From the NCBI RefSeq assembly GCF_008253865.1, contig NZ_CP042331.1, forward strand, positions 1 through 64,000: 64,000 bases of DNA. The letters are read 5' to 3'. A model generated the notes under the pieces. It made no database searches. It worked only from the letters and a program-made list of their open reading frames with translations, and had not been told where the DNA came from. This document shows, piece after piece, positions 42,596-50,714 of this stretch (positions are counted from its first letter, which is position 1; every line of letters starts with the position of its first letter). This DNA comes from Bosea sp. F3-2 (GTDB lineage Bacteria; Pseudomonadota; Alphaproteobacteria; Rhizobiales; Beijerinckiaceae). A program made the position numbers and the translations under genes.

Positions 42596-42994
42596 TCGAG
42601 GTTATCGCCGCCGGCGAACCATGCCTTTGGAACCGCAGAACCAACCGGCGAGGGCGCAAGATGGGGATGCTCGCCACAAGGGGAGCATGACGGGGGCAAG
42701 TCTCCCGGATCGATGCGGCGAATGCACGGGAGTGTAGCGTTCTGTCGTTCGAGCCGAGCATCTCGGCGGTCTTCGTCGTCATTACAGCGCCGCGGATAAA
42801 TCCCTTGCGCCAGCTCGCGAACGGCGCGAACCTCCCTTCCTATGCCTCTTCGACGGCCGCCCGACCCGTTCGGGCCGGTGCGACCGCCGCCCGACCGGCG
42901 CCTCAGGGCTTTCCTTCCCGCTGCGCCGGCCTCCATCCGCGCCGATGAGGGGCGAGCCCTTTCGTCCTCGCGGTCCAACCCGAAGGAGGACGTC
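42596..42994. other. Gene-free stretch upstream of the EF-G paralogue
   Basis: At 42663-42696 it contains a fragment (GATGCTCGCCACAAG, GGAGCATGACGG) of the element seen at 62311-62403. The rest shows only shadow frames and must include the promoter of the EF-G-like gene. Confidence 0.5.
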
Positions 42995-45079
42995 ATGGCA
43001 GCACAGAACGGCAGGGGAGACGCAGCCCGCGGCCTTAGGCGCGCGGGGCCACGGTGCATCGCGATCGTCGGCCCCTTCCAGAGCGGCAAGACCACCTTGC
43101 TCGAAAGCATCCTGATGCGCTGCGGCGCGCTTTCGCGCACGGGCGCGGTCAAGAACGGCAATACGGTCGGCGATGCGGCGCCCGAGGCACGGGCGCATCA
43201 GATGAGCACGGAGCCCAGCGTCGCGACGGTCGAATTCCTCGGCGACACCTTCCATTTCATCGACTGTCCCGGCTCGGTCGAGTTCCTGCACGAGATGCGC
43301 CATGTGCTGCCGGCAGTCGATGCCGCCGTCGTTGTCTGCGAGGCGGATGACCGCAAGGCGCCGGCGCTGGAACTGGTCCTGCGCGAACTCGAGGAGGCGG
43401 ATATTCCGCGCTTCCTCTTCCTCAACAAGATCGACACGGCCTCGCGCCGCGTCCGCGAGACGCTCGGCATCCTGCAGCGCGCCTCACGCACGCCGCTCCT
43501 GCTGCGCCAGATCCCGATCTGGAAGAACGGCATCGCCGTCGGCTTCATCGACCTCGCCCTTGAGCGGGCCTTCATCTACCGCGAGCATGCGCCGAGCGAG
43601 ATCGTGCCGCTGGCGGTGGACGAGAATGGCCGGGAGAAGGAGGCGCGCTTCTCCATGCTCGAGCGGCTCGCCGACTATGACGACGAGCTGATGGAGGAGT
43701 TGCTCGGCGACATGGAGCCGCCGCGCGACCGCATCTTCGACGATCTCGCCCGCGAATTGCAGCATCGCCATGTCGTGCCGGTGCTGATCGGCGCGGCGGA
43801 GCGCGGCAATGGCGTGACCCGGCTGCTCAAGGCACTCAGGCATGAGGCTCCGACCCTCGCCGAGACGTGCGGGCGCGCCGGCATTCTCGCCGAGGGGCCG
43901 CCGCTCGCCCAGGTGATGAAGACCTGGCATTCGAGCCAGGGCGGCAAGCTCTCACTGGCGCGGGTGATGCGCGGCCGGCTGGCGGAAGGCGATGTCGTGA
44001 CCTCGTCGGGAGGGGTCGAAGCCCGCATCGCCAGCGTGCTGACGCTGAAGGGCGCCGAACAGAGCCGCAAGCCGGCGGCCGAGGAGGGCGAGGTCGCGGC
44101 TTTCGCCAAGCTGGAAGGCATCGGCACCGGCGATGCCTTCATGCTCGGCAAGCAGCGGGCGAACGTCGTCAGCGCGATCGCACCGCCTGAGGCGGTCCAC
44201 GCCGTCGCCATCTCCGTACGGGATCGCAAGGACGATGTCCGGCTGGCCGCAGCCCTGCAGCGGCTGGTGGAGGAGGACACCGCGCTTGCGGTCACGCAGA
44301 TCCCTGAGCTGGGCGAGACCCGCCTGTCGGGGCAGGGCGAGATGCATCTGCGCGTCGCGCTCGAGAAGCTCGCGGGCCGCTACGGTGTGACTGTCGCGAG
44401 CCGTCCGCCCCAGGTCGGCTATCGCGAGAGCATCCGTGGCCACGCCGGCGCGCGCGGCCGGCATCGCAAGCAGAGCGGCGGCCATGGCCAGTACGGCGAC
44501 GTCGTGATCGAGGTCGTGCCGCTGCCGCGTGGGGACGGCATTCGCTTCGTCGACAAGATCACCGGCGGGGTGGTGCCGCGCCAGTATATCGGCTCGGTCG
44601 AGGCCGGCATGCGCGACTTCTGCGAGAAGGGGCCACTCGGCTTCCCGGTCGTCGATATCGAGGTGACGCTGACGGATGGCTCCTACCACACGGTCGATTC
44701 CTCGGACATGGCGTTCCGGCAGGCGGCGCGGCTGGCGATGAGCGAGGCGATGCCGGGGGCGAAGCCCGTGCTGCTCGAGCCGATCCTGTCCGTCGATGTC
44801 GTCATCCCGTCGGAAGCAATGTCGCGCGCATCGGCGCTGATCTCGGCGCGGCGCGGCCAGATCCTCGGCTACGATACGCGGCCGGGCTGGCGCGGCTGGG
44901 ACCAGATCAAGGCGCTGGTGCCGGAAGCCGAGATGCCCGGGCTCATCGTCGAGCTGCGCTCGGCGACCTCGGGCGTCGGCTCGTTCAACGCACGCTTCGA
45001 CCATCTGGCGGAGCTCGCCGGCAAGCCGGCGGAGGCGGTCGTCTCCGCGCAGGCCCTGGCCTCTGCTCAGGGGCGCTGA
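42995..45079 (+). CDS. Elongation factor G-like GTPase (EF-G paralogue)
   Basis: This 694-residue protein has all five EF-G domains. The G domain has P-loop GPFQSGKT, switch II DCPGSVEF and NKID. Domain II (LARVMRGRLAEGDVVTSSGG), domain III (DTALAVTQIPELGETRLSGQ), domain IV (VGYRESIRGHAGARGRHRKQ, then SGGHGQYGDVVIEV) and domain V (LEPILSVDVVIPSEAMSRAS) follow. The catalytic His of D-T-P-G-H-V-D-F is Ser here, so GTP hydrolysis may be slow or differently triggered. No rpsG, rpsL or tuf is adjacent: it is a second EF-G-like protein of unknown role. AAGGAGG decides the start at 42995. Confidence 0.9.
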   Translation: MAAQNGRGDAARGLRRAGPRCIAIVGPFQSGKTTLLESILMRCGALSRTGAVKNGNTVGDAAPEARAHQMSTEPSVATVEFLGDTFHFIDCPGSVEFLHEMRHVLPAVDAAVVVCEADDRKAPALELVLRELEEADIPRFLFLNKIDTASRRVRETLGILQRASRTPLLLRQIPIWKNGIAVGFIDLALERAFIYREHAPSEIVPLAVDENGREKEARFSMLERLADYDDELMEELLGDMEPPRDRIFDDLARELQHRHVVPVLIGAAERGNGVTRLLKALRHEAPTLAETCGRAGILAEGPPLAQVMKTWHSSQGGKLSLARVMRGRLAEGDVVTSSGGVEARIASVLTLKGAEQSRKPAAEEGEVAAFAKLEGIGTGDAFMLGKQRANVVSAIAPPEAVHAVAISVRDRKDDVRLAAALQRLVEEDTALAVTQIPELGETRLSGQGEMHLRVALEKLAGRYGVTVASRPPQVGYRESIRGHAGARGRHRKQSGGHGQYGDVVIEVVPLPRGDGIRFVDKITGGVVPRQYIGSVEAGMRDFCEKGPLGFPVVDIEVTLTDGSYHTVDSSDMAFRQAARLAMSEAMPGAKPVLLEPILSVDVVIPSEAMSRASALISARRGQILGYDTRPGWRGWDQIKALVPEAEMPGLIVELRSATSGVGSFNARFDHLAELAGKPAEAVVSAQALASAQGR

Positions 45080-45149
45080 CGGGGGGCAGACTCCAGAGAG
45101 GAGCAAAACCAGAAGGCAATCGGACCTATGCCCAGGATCGGTCCGAGCT

Positions 45150-45251
45150 AGAGCATTTTCGAGCGAAGTGGATACCGGTTCGCGTGAAGAAAATGCGATA
45201 AAACAAAGACCTAGAGCATTTTCGCGATTCGGAGAAACGCGGAAATGCTCT
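45150..45251 (+). repeat. Composite two-hairpin palindromic repeat (copy 2)
   Basis: Near-identical inverted copy of 24090-24190, here in the intergenic space after the EF-G-like gene: AGAGCATTTTCGAGCGAAGT opens the first palindrome, AAACAAAGACCT is the spacer, and GAGAAACGCGGAAATGCTCT closes the second. Confidence 0.9.
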
Positions 45252-45369
45252 AAATCCGTTCGCTCTTGACCCAGCTCGGGCATTGGTCCGACGCTGGCGG
45301 CGTCAGCCTTTTGGCAAAGACCAAGTGCTGGCGCCGCCCCGCTGTTTTGCTGGCGGTCACCTGCCTTGT

Positions 45370-46896
45370 TCAGGCAGCGCGGCCGCCTCGTACCAGTGCT
45401 ATCGCCGGTGTCGCCGGACGTTGGTCGTCTTGCGTCCTGAAGGCGGCGACGAGCTGGCTCAGGCGTTCGATCTGCGCCAGCAGCGTGCGGGCCGACGTCG
45501 CGCTCTGCTCGGCGAGCGCCGCATTGCGCTGGGTGATTTCGTCCATATGGCTGACGGTCTGGCTCATTTCCTCGATGCCGTTGGCCTGTTCGCCGGTCGC
45601 GGCGGCGATCTCCTTGACCGTGCCGGAGACGCGTGCGGAAGCATCGACAATCTTCTCCAATGTCTCGCCGGCGAGTTTGACCAGGCGCACGCCTTCGGTC
45701 ACCTCGGCATCGGAGGAGCCGATCAGACCCGTAATATCCTTGGCGGCTGCCGCCGAGCGCTGCGCGAGCGCGCGGACTTCAGCAGCGACCACGGCAAAGC
45801 CGCGTCCGGCATCGCCGGCACGTGCCGCTTCGACCGCCGCATTGAGCGCCAGAAGATTGGTCTGGAAGGCGATGCCGTCGATGACACCGGTAATCTCCGA
45901 GATCTTCTTCGAAGCCTCCTCGATCCGCGCCATCGCTTCGACGGCATCCTGGACAATGTTGCCGCCGGTGCGCGCGATGCTCGTCGCTTGATCCGCAAGG
46001 GCCGCGGATTCCCGTGAAGACTGGGCCGAGGTCTTTACCGAAGCGGCGAGCTGTTCGGTTGTTGCCGCGGTCTCTTCAAGGGCAGAGGCTTGCTCCTCCG
46101 TGCGCGCAGAAAGGTTGGTTGCGCCGTCGTTGATCTCCTGCGACGACCCGGCGATGGCCGTCGAACTCGCCTTGATGGTCGCCACCATCTCGCCAAGCCG
46201 GTTCATCGCGTCGTTGAAGTGGTCACGGATCTGGGCGTATTCGGCGGGGATGTCCTGGGCTATCCGGAAGCTGAGATCGCCGTCCGCAAGGGCCGCCATG
46301 CCCTCGCTGACCAGGGCCACGGCCTTTTCCCGCTCGGCGGCCTTGGCGTGCTCGACCGCGCGCGCTTCGGCCTCAACCTTCAGCCGGGCTGCCTCGGAAG
46401 CTTCGAGATAGACGGAGATCGAGTAGTCCATGTCGAGCAGGGCGGCCTTGACGATCGCTCCGATCTCGGCCGCGCGCTCATCCGCGCCTGGCCGCTTCGA
46501 GCCGAAACGGCCTTTCGGCCAGCGCGCTTCCAGGACTTTGCCGATGATCTGCGACAGCAACAACGCATAGCCGCCGATGTACCAGCGCGGCTCGAGGCCG
46601 ATCCTGGCGTGGACCTCGCCGACGCGGGTGACTGCGGCAACATAGTCCTGATCGAACTGCCCTTTGGCGATGCGGTCCCAATGAGAGATCTGTCGATTCT
46701 TGGCGCTATCGACCTGATCTTGGCTGCTGAAGAAGCGCTTGGTTTCCGGATAGGCCTTGATCTGAGCATAGAAGGCGTCAAGCGCATTCGGAAGCGCTCC
46801 GACAATCGTCTTTTCGACATCCCGGAGCCGCTGCTGCGCATCCGCACCGAGTTCCATGAAGTCAAGTCGCCGCGTGAGTTCGTCAGAGCCAATCAT
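45370..46896 (-). CDS. Globin-coupled methyl-accepting chemotaxis protein (HemAT-like aerotaxis receptor)
   Basis: Residues 1-160 form a sensor globin with proximal His at residue 96 (VGEVHARIG, followed by LEPRWYIGGYALLLSQIIGK). A HAMP-like region follows (about 205-250: VSEGMAALADGDLSFRIAQD), then a full receptor signalling domain (ITGVIDGIAFQTNLLALNAA, VEAARAGDAGRGFAVVAAEV, RALAQRSAAAAKDITGLI). There is no membrane segment, so it is a soluble oxygen or heme-ligand sensor acting through CheA. GGGGAGAGA precedes ATG 46896. It is 508 residues and monocistronic. Confidence 0.95.
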   Translation of the reverse strand: MIGSDELTRRLDFMELGADAQQRLRDVEKTIVGALPNALDAFYAQIKAYPETKRFFSSQDQVDSAKNRQISHWDRIAKGQFDQDYVAAVTRVGEVHARIGLEPRWYIGGYALLLSQIIGKVLEARWPKGRFGSKRPGADERAAEIGAIVKAALLDMDYSISVYLEASEAARLKVEAEARAVEHAKAAEREKAVALVSEGMAALADGDLSFRIAQDIPAEYAQIRDHFNDAMNRLGEMVATIKASSTAIAGSSQEINDGATNLSARTEEQASALEETAATTEQLAASVKTSAQSSRESAALADQATSIARTGGNIVQDAVEAMARIEEASKKISEITGVIDGIAFQTNLLALNAAVEAARAGDAGRGFAVVAAEVRALAQRSAAAAKDITGLIGSSDAEVTEGVRLVKLAGETLEKIVDASARVSGTVKEIAAATGEQANGIEEMSQTVSHMDEITQRNAALAEQSATSARTLLAQIERLSQLVAAFRTQDDQRPATPAIALVRGGRAA

Positions 46897-47106
46897 TGAT
46901 TCTCTCCCCCGCACCTGCCGCTCGTGGCAGCCTGGGTGACGCTACGGAATCATGATTAAAATCACTATAAAGAGGAGCCTGCGCGGTCGATGGTCCGTGG
47001 TTCGATTTTTATCTCAAGCGATTTACGGGGAGATCTCTGTTCGAGGGCTGGCGGATTTCAGAACCGCCCTCAACTGAGCCTAAAGCCGGCCGCGAAAGAC
47101 GAGGTA

Positions 47107-47385
47107 TCAGCGCGTAGGCGTGCCGACATAGTGCTCGAACTTTTCCCAGAACTGGCCATCAAAGACGCTGTGCCTGTCCAGCCCAAGCGCGATCCCCAGG
47201 TTTCGGCACAAAGCCGGATCGAGATCGCCGGGCCGGGTTGACTGCATAAGCTCTAGAAACAGGCCCTCGAATGCCATCTCATATTCGCGATTGTCCAGAT
47301 ATCGAAGGATTTCCCGTCGCCCCTCGGTGTCGATGCCGATGCGGTCCACATTGCTCCGGATGAAGGTCTCGGCCGCTTCAAACAT
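47107..47385 (-). CDS. Small acidic hypothetical protein (possibly immunity-like)
   Basis: This 92-residue helical protein reads MFEAAETFIRSNVDRIGIDT, then REILRYLDNREYEMAFEGLF and LDRHSVFDGQFWEKFEHYVG. The Y-E-M-A-F-E-x-L and W-E-K-F pattern recalls small immunity proteins such as the MafI type, but the likeness is weak. It has no signal peptide and no clear ribosome-binding site. No toxin gene with a recognised domain is next to it. Lower local GC than the flanks is possible but not marked. Confidence 0.6.
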   Translation of the reverse strand: MFEAAETFIRSNVDRIGIDTEGRREILRYLDNREYEMAFEGLFLELMQSTRPGDLDPALCRNLGIALGLDRHSVFDGQFWEKFEHYVGTPTR

Positions 47386-47515
47386 CGACGTGCTTTACGA
47401 TGTGATGCGTCCAGGGTGATCGGGATATCTCATCTCCGGTCGGGTTCTCCGTTTCATATTCTTCCAACTCGCCGTCCACAGAACCGGCACGCTGTCGTCC
47501 CGGCTCTCCTCTCCC

Positions 47516-48205
47516 TCAATGCCGCGCTCCTTCCGCCCCCTGCATCTCCACCTCAAACTCCACCAACTGCCCGAATAACGTACCCTTCCGGAAGTCCTCA
47601 TCGAACCCCCAGCCGGAATGCCTCTTCTGCTTCCGGCTCTCCAAAGCCCCCAACCATGTCAGCGGTCGGAGAACCCGCGTCACCATGGCGAACTCGGGGA
47701 GATCGTGGGCAGGGACTTCGCCCAAGGTCTCCATGATCGTACAGGACTCCATCAGACTCCCTGCGTCGGACCAGCTATGCGCCGCCACGGACAGGCTCCA
47801 AAGGATCACGCCCATATGGTGCTGCGGCCAGAAGTCGATAGGGTTCCTGTCGAAGTCCTGAAGGTTCACCTTCCAGAACACCGCCTCAAACAGTTCAGCT
47901 AGCAGGGCAGGGGCCGCTTCAGGCGCTAACATGGCCTTGCCTGCCTTGGTCGCCTTCAGGACCCCTGAGCGTTTCCGGAGGAGACCCGCAGCTTGCAGCA
48001 CGATCCTCGTGAACAAGACCCCGTAGGCGTCATGCTCGTTGATGACCTTGTTCATCGCGAGCGTGGTGGCCTTGTCGTATCCCGGCCATTCCGTCCGGTC
48101 GAAGACATGCCAGACATCGACACGCTTCAGGGCTCCGGCAGGCGTGAGCACCAGCCCGTTCTTCTCCACGGCCAGCTCCAGCAGGAGGCGTGCAGCGTGA
48201 ACCAT
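47516..48205 (-). CDS. Unknown cytoplasmic protein with winged-helix-like segments
   Basis: From ATG 48205 the protein is 229 residues: VHAARLLLELAVEKNGLVLT with T-P-A-G-A-L-K-R-V, then VLFTRIVLQAAGLLRKRSGV, followed by LKATKAGKAML. These look like two winged-helix-type units ending in L-T-x-x-G or K-A-T-K-A-G turns. A helical part (DFWPQHHMGVILWSLSVAAH) and an acidic end follow. The frame stays open to 48469, but that part overlaps the dispersed repeat at 48203-48357, so I prefer 48205. No domain name or function is assigned. It lies 118 bases upstream of nothing recognisable except the 92-residue gene. Confidence 0.65.
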   Translation of the reverse strand: MVHAARLLLELAVEKNGLVLTPAGALKRVDVWHVFDRTEWPGYDKATTLAMNKVINEHDAYGVLFTRIVLQAAGLLRKRSGVLKATKAGKAMLAPEAAPALLAELFEAVFWKVNLQDFDRNPIDFWPQHHMGVILWSLSVAAHSWSDAGSLMESCTIMETLGEVPAHDLPEFAMVTRVLRPLTWLGALESRKQKRHSGWGFDEDFRKGTLFGQLVEFEVEMQGAEGARH

Positions 48206-48357
48206 GGGGACCTGAAGGGCGGACTCCACGGGGACGTTGTGGGGCGTGAGGCGGACAGCCTGCGGGACCCTGCCGGGCGGCTCTAGGAGCGCCTTGAGGG
48301 AGGCAGGTTGAAGGTGCGCCCAGGCGGGAGGAGGAGTCGTCACGCTGGGAGCGTAGG
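48203..48357. repeat. Dispersed repeat, copy abutting an unknown gene
   Basis: It matches 40571-40697 (shared block GGCGTGAGGCGGACAGCCTG and others). Read on the minus strand it ends exactly at the ATG of the unknown 229-residue protein, so it occupies the 5' leader position. Confidence 0.75.
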
Positions 48358-48475
48358 CGGGCCGGAGCGAAGGCTCAACAGCCGGGCCGAGGGAGCGCCC
48401 ACAAAAAGCGTGTAGGGGACAACGTGTGCGGTGGCGTGTGGGGGAAGGCAAAATCTCGCCATCCCCCAAGTCGTT

Positions 48476-48502
48476 GAAAATAAACGGGTATTTGTCCCCG
48501 TT
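48476..48502 (-). terminator. Probable terminator after rpsD
   Basis: On the minus strand AACGGG and CCCGTT form a 6-base stem with an 8-base loop followed by TATTTTC, ten bases past the rpsD stop. Confidence 0.55.
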
Positions 48503-48511
48503 CTCAGCGCT

Positions 48512-49129
48512 TTACCGCGAGTAGAACTCGATGACCAGGTTCGGTTCCATCTGCACCGCGTAGGGCACGTCCGACAGCGTCGGGGTGCGGGTGAAGGTGG
48601 CGGTCGACTTGCCGTGGTCGGCGTCGATGTAGTCCGGAACGTCACGCTCGGCGAGGGTGGCCGACTCGATGACGATCGCGAGCTGGCGCGAGCTCTCCTT
48701 GACCGCGACGACGTCGCCCGGCTTGACCTGATAGGAAGCGATGTTGACGCGCTTGCCGTTCACGGTGACGTGGCCGTGGTTGACGAACTGACGGGCCGCG
48801 AAGACGGTCGGCACGAACTTGGCGCGGTAGATCACCGCGTCGAGACGGCGCTCGAGCAGGCCGATCAGGTTCTCGCCCGAGTCGCCCTTCAGGCGGATCG
48901 CCTCGGCGTAGTAACGGCGGAACTGCTTCTCGGAAATCGAGCCGTAGTAGCCCTTCAGCTTCTGCTTGGCGCGCAGCTGGGTGCCGAAGTCGGACGGCTT
49001 GCCCTTGCGGCGCTGGCCGTGCTGGCCGGGGCCGTACTCGCGGCGGTTGACCGGGGACTTGGGACGGCCCCAGATGTTCTGACCGAGACGACGGTCAATC
49101 TTGTACTTCGCCTCATGGCGCTTCGACAT
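48512..49129 (-). CDS. rpsD: 30S ribosomal protein S4
   Basis: This 205-residue protein begins MSKRHEAKYKIDRRLGQNIW and has YGPGQHGQRRKGKPSDFGTQ, LRAKQKLKGYYGSISEKQFR and the S4 RNA-binding domain (LERRLDAVIYRAKFVPTVFA, RQFVNHGHVTVNGKRVNIAS). S4 nucleates the 30S body and binds 16S rRNA. It lacks a zinc knuckle (no N-terminal Cys cluster). As in many alphaproteobacteria it stands alone, outside the alpha operon. Confidence 0.98.
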   Translation of the reverse strand: MSKRHEAKYKIDRRLGQNIWGRPKSPVNRREYGPGQHGQRRKGKPSDFGTQLRAKQKLKGYYGSISEKQFRRYYAEAIRLKGDSGENLIGLLERRLDAVIYRAKFVPTVFAARQFVNHGHVTVNGKRVNIASYQVKPGDVVAVKESSRQLAIVIESATLAERDVPDYIDADHGKSTATFTRTPTLSDVPYAVQMEPNLVIEFYSR

Positions 49130-49235
49130 GTCGCGTGTCCTCTATGGTTCGCGAGTTTGAGGACCGCGCCCTCCTGCTCCCTGGCAGCCTGCCGTGCATC
49201 CTGCGGATGCACCATTGGCGAGCTGCCATTTTCTT

Positions 49236-49283
49236 TGCATCGGGTTTGCCCGAAAAGCGGAAGCCACTTTTCGGACCGATGCA
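49236..49283. repeat. Intergenic palindrome, GAAAAG-core family
   Basis: TGCATCGG and CCGATGCA arms enclose CGAAAAGCGG-AAG-CCACTTTTCG. It sits about 110 bases upstream of rpsD, between it and the His-rich peptide gene (both minus), and could fold in the rpsD leader. Confidence 0.85.
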
Positions 49284-49425
49284 CCGGGGCGACAGATCCG
49301 GCTTCCGAAGGAAAGCGGATCACGGGTGCGGAAAAAGCCACGCGGCCCCGTGAGGAGCCGCGCGACGAGAGGCCTATGACCTAAAGCCGGCTTCGAGTCA
49401 ATTCCGCCCAGGCGGAAAGCACGGC

Positions 49426-49653
49426 TTAGCGCCAGTAGTAATGATGGCGATGATGGCGGTGGTGGTGCTTGTACCAGCCATAATGATGGCCGCGGTACCA
49501 GCCATAGTGCCGGCGCGGACCATGGCGATAATAGCCGTGATGTCCGTGGCCCCCGTGCCAGCCATGAGGCTTCGCCTGTGCTTCGGAGGTCGCCCCGAAA
49601 CCGGAGAAGGCGAAGCCGAGGGCAAGCGCCGACAGAAGCAGCAGTTTTCTCAT
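49426..49653 (-). CDS. His/Tyr/Gly-rich small secreted protein
   Basis: This 75-residue protein has a signal peptide (LLLSALALGFAFSGFGATSE, cleavage near AQA). The mature part is built almost entirely of His, Tyr, Gly, Trp and Arg: KPHGWHGGHGHHGYYRHGPR, then a second GWY unit and a run of His pairs to the C-terminus. Three imperfect H-Y-G-W-Y units are visible. Such peptides could bind metals such as Ni, Zn or Cu in the periplasm; that is an inference from composition. Confidence 0.65.
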   Translation of the reverse strand: MRKLLLLSALALGFAFSGFGATSEAQAKPHGWHGGHGHHGYYRHGPRRHYGWYRGHHYGWYKHHHRHHRHHYYWR

Positions 49654-49716
49654 GGGTATTCATTCCTCGCGATGGTCGCCATCACACGGAACGCAGGGAA
49701 GGGATCGGAGTTCCCG

Positions 49717-50577
49717 TCAGTTTGCCAGCGGCATGGGCTCGATCGCGACATGCGCGAGGCCGTAGCCGGCGAGCGCGATCCGCAATGGACCGCTCAGCCC
49801 GGCGCCGGAAGTGAAGATGGCGGTGGCGTCCGGGCAGGGAGCGTCTCCGATCGGACCGAGCAGCGCGACGACGCGGCGCGCGATCGCTGGAGCGGGATCG
49901 ATCCATTCGACCGGCCAGGGCGCGAGCCGCTTCATCCGCTCCAGCAGGAGCGGGTAATGCGTGCAGGAGAGCGTGACCACGTCAGTGCGTCGGCCGTTCG
50001 CCTCGACGAAGCAGGGCGCTATCTCGGCCAGCAGCGCCTTGTCATCGACGGCTTCGCCCTTCAGGGCCTGCTCGGCCAGGCCCGCGAGCCGCGTCGCGCC
50101 GACGAGCGTGACGTCGCAGCCGCCGGCATAGGTTTCGATCAGTTCGCGGGTATAGACGCGCGCGACCGTGCCAGGCGTGGCGAGCACGGAGATCATCCCA
50201 CTTTTGGTTGCGGTTGCTGCCGGCTTGATCGCCGGCACCGTGCCGACGAAGGGGATGGCGAAGCGCGCCCGCAATGCTGGCAGGACCAGCGTCGAGGCGG
50301 TATTGCAGGCGATCACCACGAGATCGGGACGGCAGCGGGCAATGAGCCGCTCCATTACGGCGAGGATGCGGGCGACGAGCGCCTCTTCCGTGAGCCGGCC
50401 ATAGGGGAATCCGGCATCGTCGGCGGCGTAGACGATATGGGCGCCCGGACAGGCCTGTGTCGTACGCGACAGCACGGTGAGGCCGCCGAGCCCGGAATCG
50501 AAGACGAGGATGGTGGGTTGGGGGCGCGGGAGCGCGAGGGGGCGGTATCCCGTTCCGGCGAGGAGATCGACTTGCAT
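49717..50577 (-). CDS. murI: Glutamate racemase
   Basis: The protein has the two catalytic Cys regions, VVIACNTASTLVLPALRARF and VVTLSCTHYPLLLERMKRL. It also has FDSGLGGLTVL at the N-terminus and YAADDAGFPYGRLTEEALVA, the Asp/Tyr stretch that lines the active site. It makes D-glutamate for peptidoglycan in the cytoplasm. ATG 50577 gives 286 residues; TTG 50598 would add seven. The gene is divergent from the MarR-GNAT gene. Confidence 0.95.
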   Translation of the reverse strand: MQVDLLAGTGYRPLALPRPQPTILVFDSGLGGLTVLSRTTQACPGAHIVYAADDAGFPYGRLTEEALVARILAVMERLIARCRPDLVVIACNTASTLVLPALRARFAIPFVGTVPAIKPAATATKSGMISVLATPGTVARVYTRELIETYAGGCDVTLVGATRLAGLAEQALKGEAVDDKALLAEIAPCFVEANGRRTDVVTLSCTHYPLLLERMKRLAPWPVEWIDPAPAIARRVVALLGPIGDAPCPDATAIFTSGAGLSGPLRIALAGYGLAHVAIEPMPLAN

Positions 50578-50714
50578 GTCAGCGCCGTGAGACGTCAAAG
50601 CTCGACTTCGCCAGAGACCGGTTAAGAGACGGTCAATGCCGCGTTGCTCGCTTGTCTCGAATTTATTTGACTCTGTCCACTAAATTGATTTTGCCTTCAC
50701 CAGGGAGGTGAGCC

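Noticed and set aside
47107..48205. Toxin-antitoxin or anti-phage defence system
   Set aside because: Neither protein shows a recognisable toxin, nuclease, kinase or NTPase motif. The immunity-like resemblance of the 92-residue protein is too weak to assign one, so it is reported only as an unknown pair.
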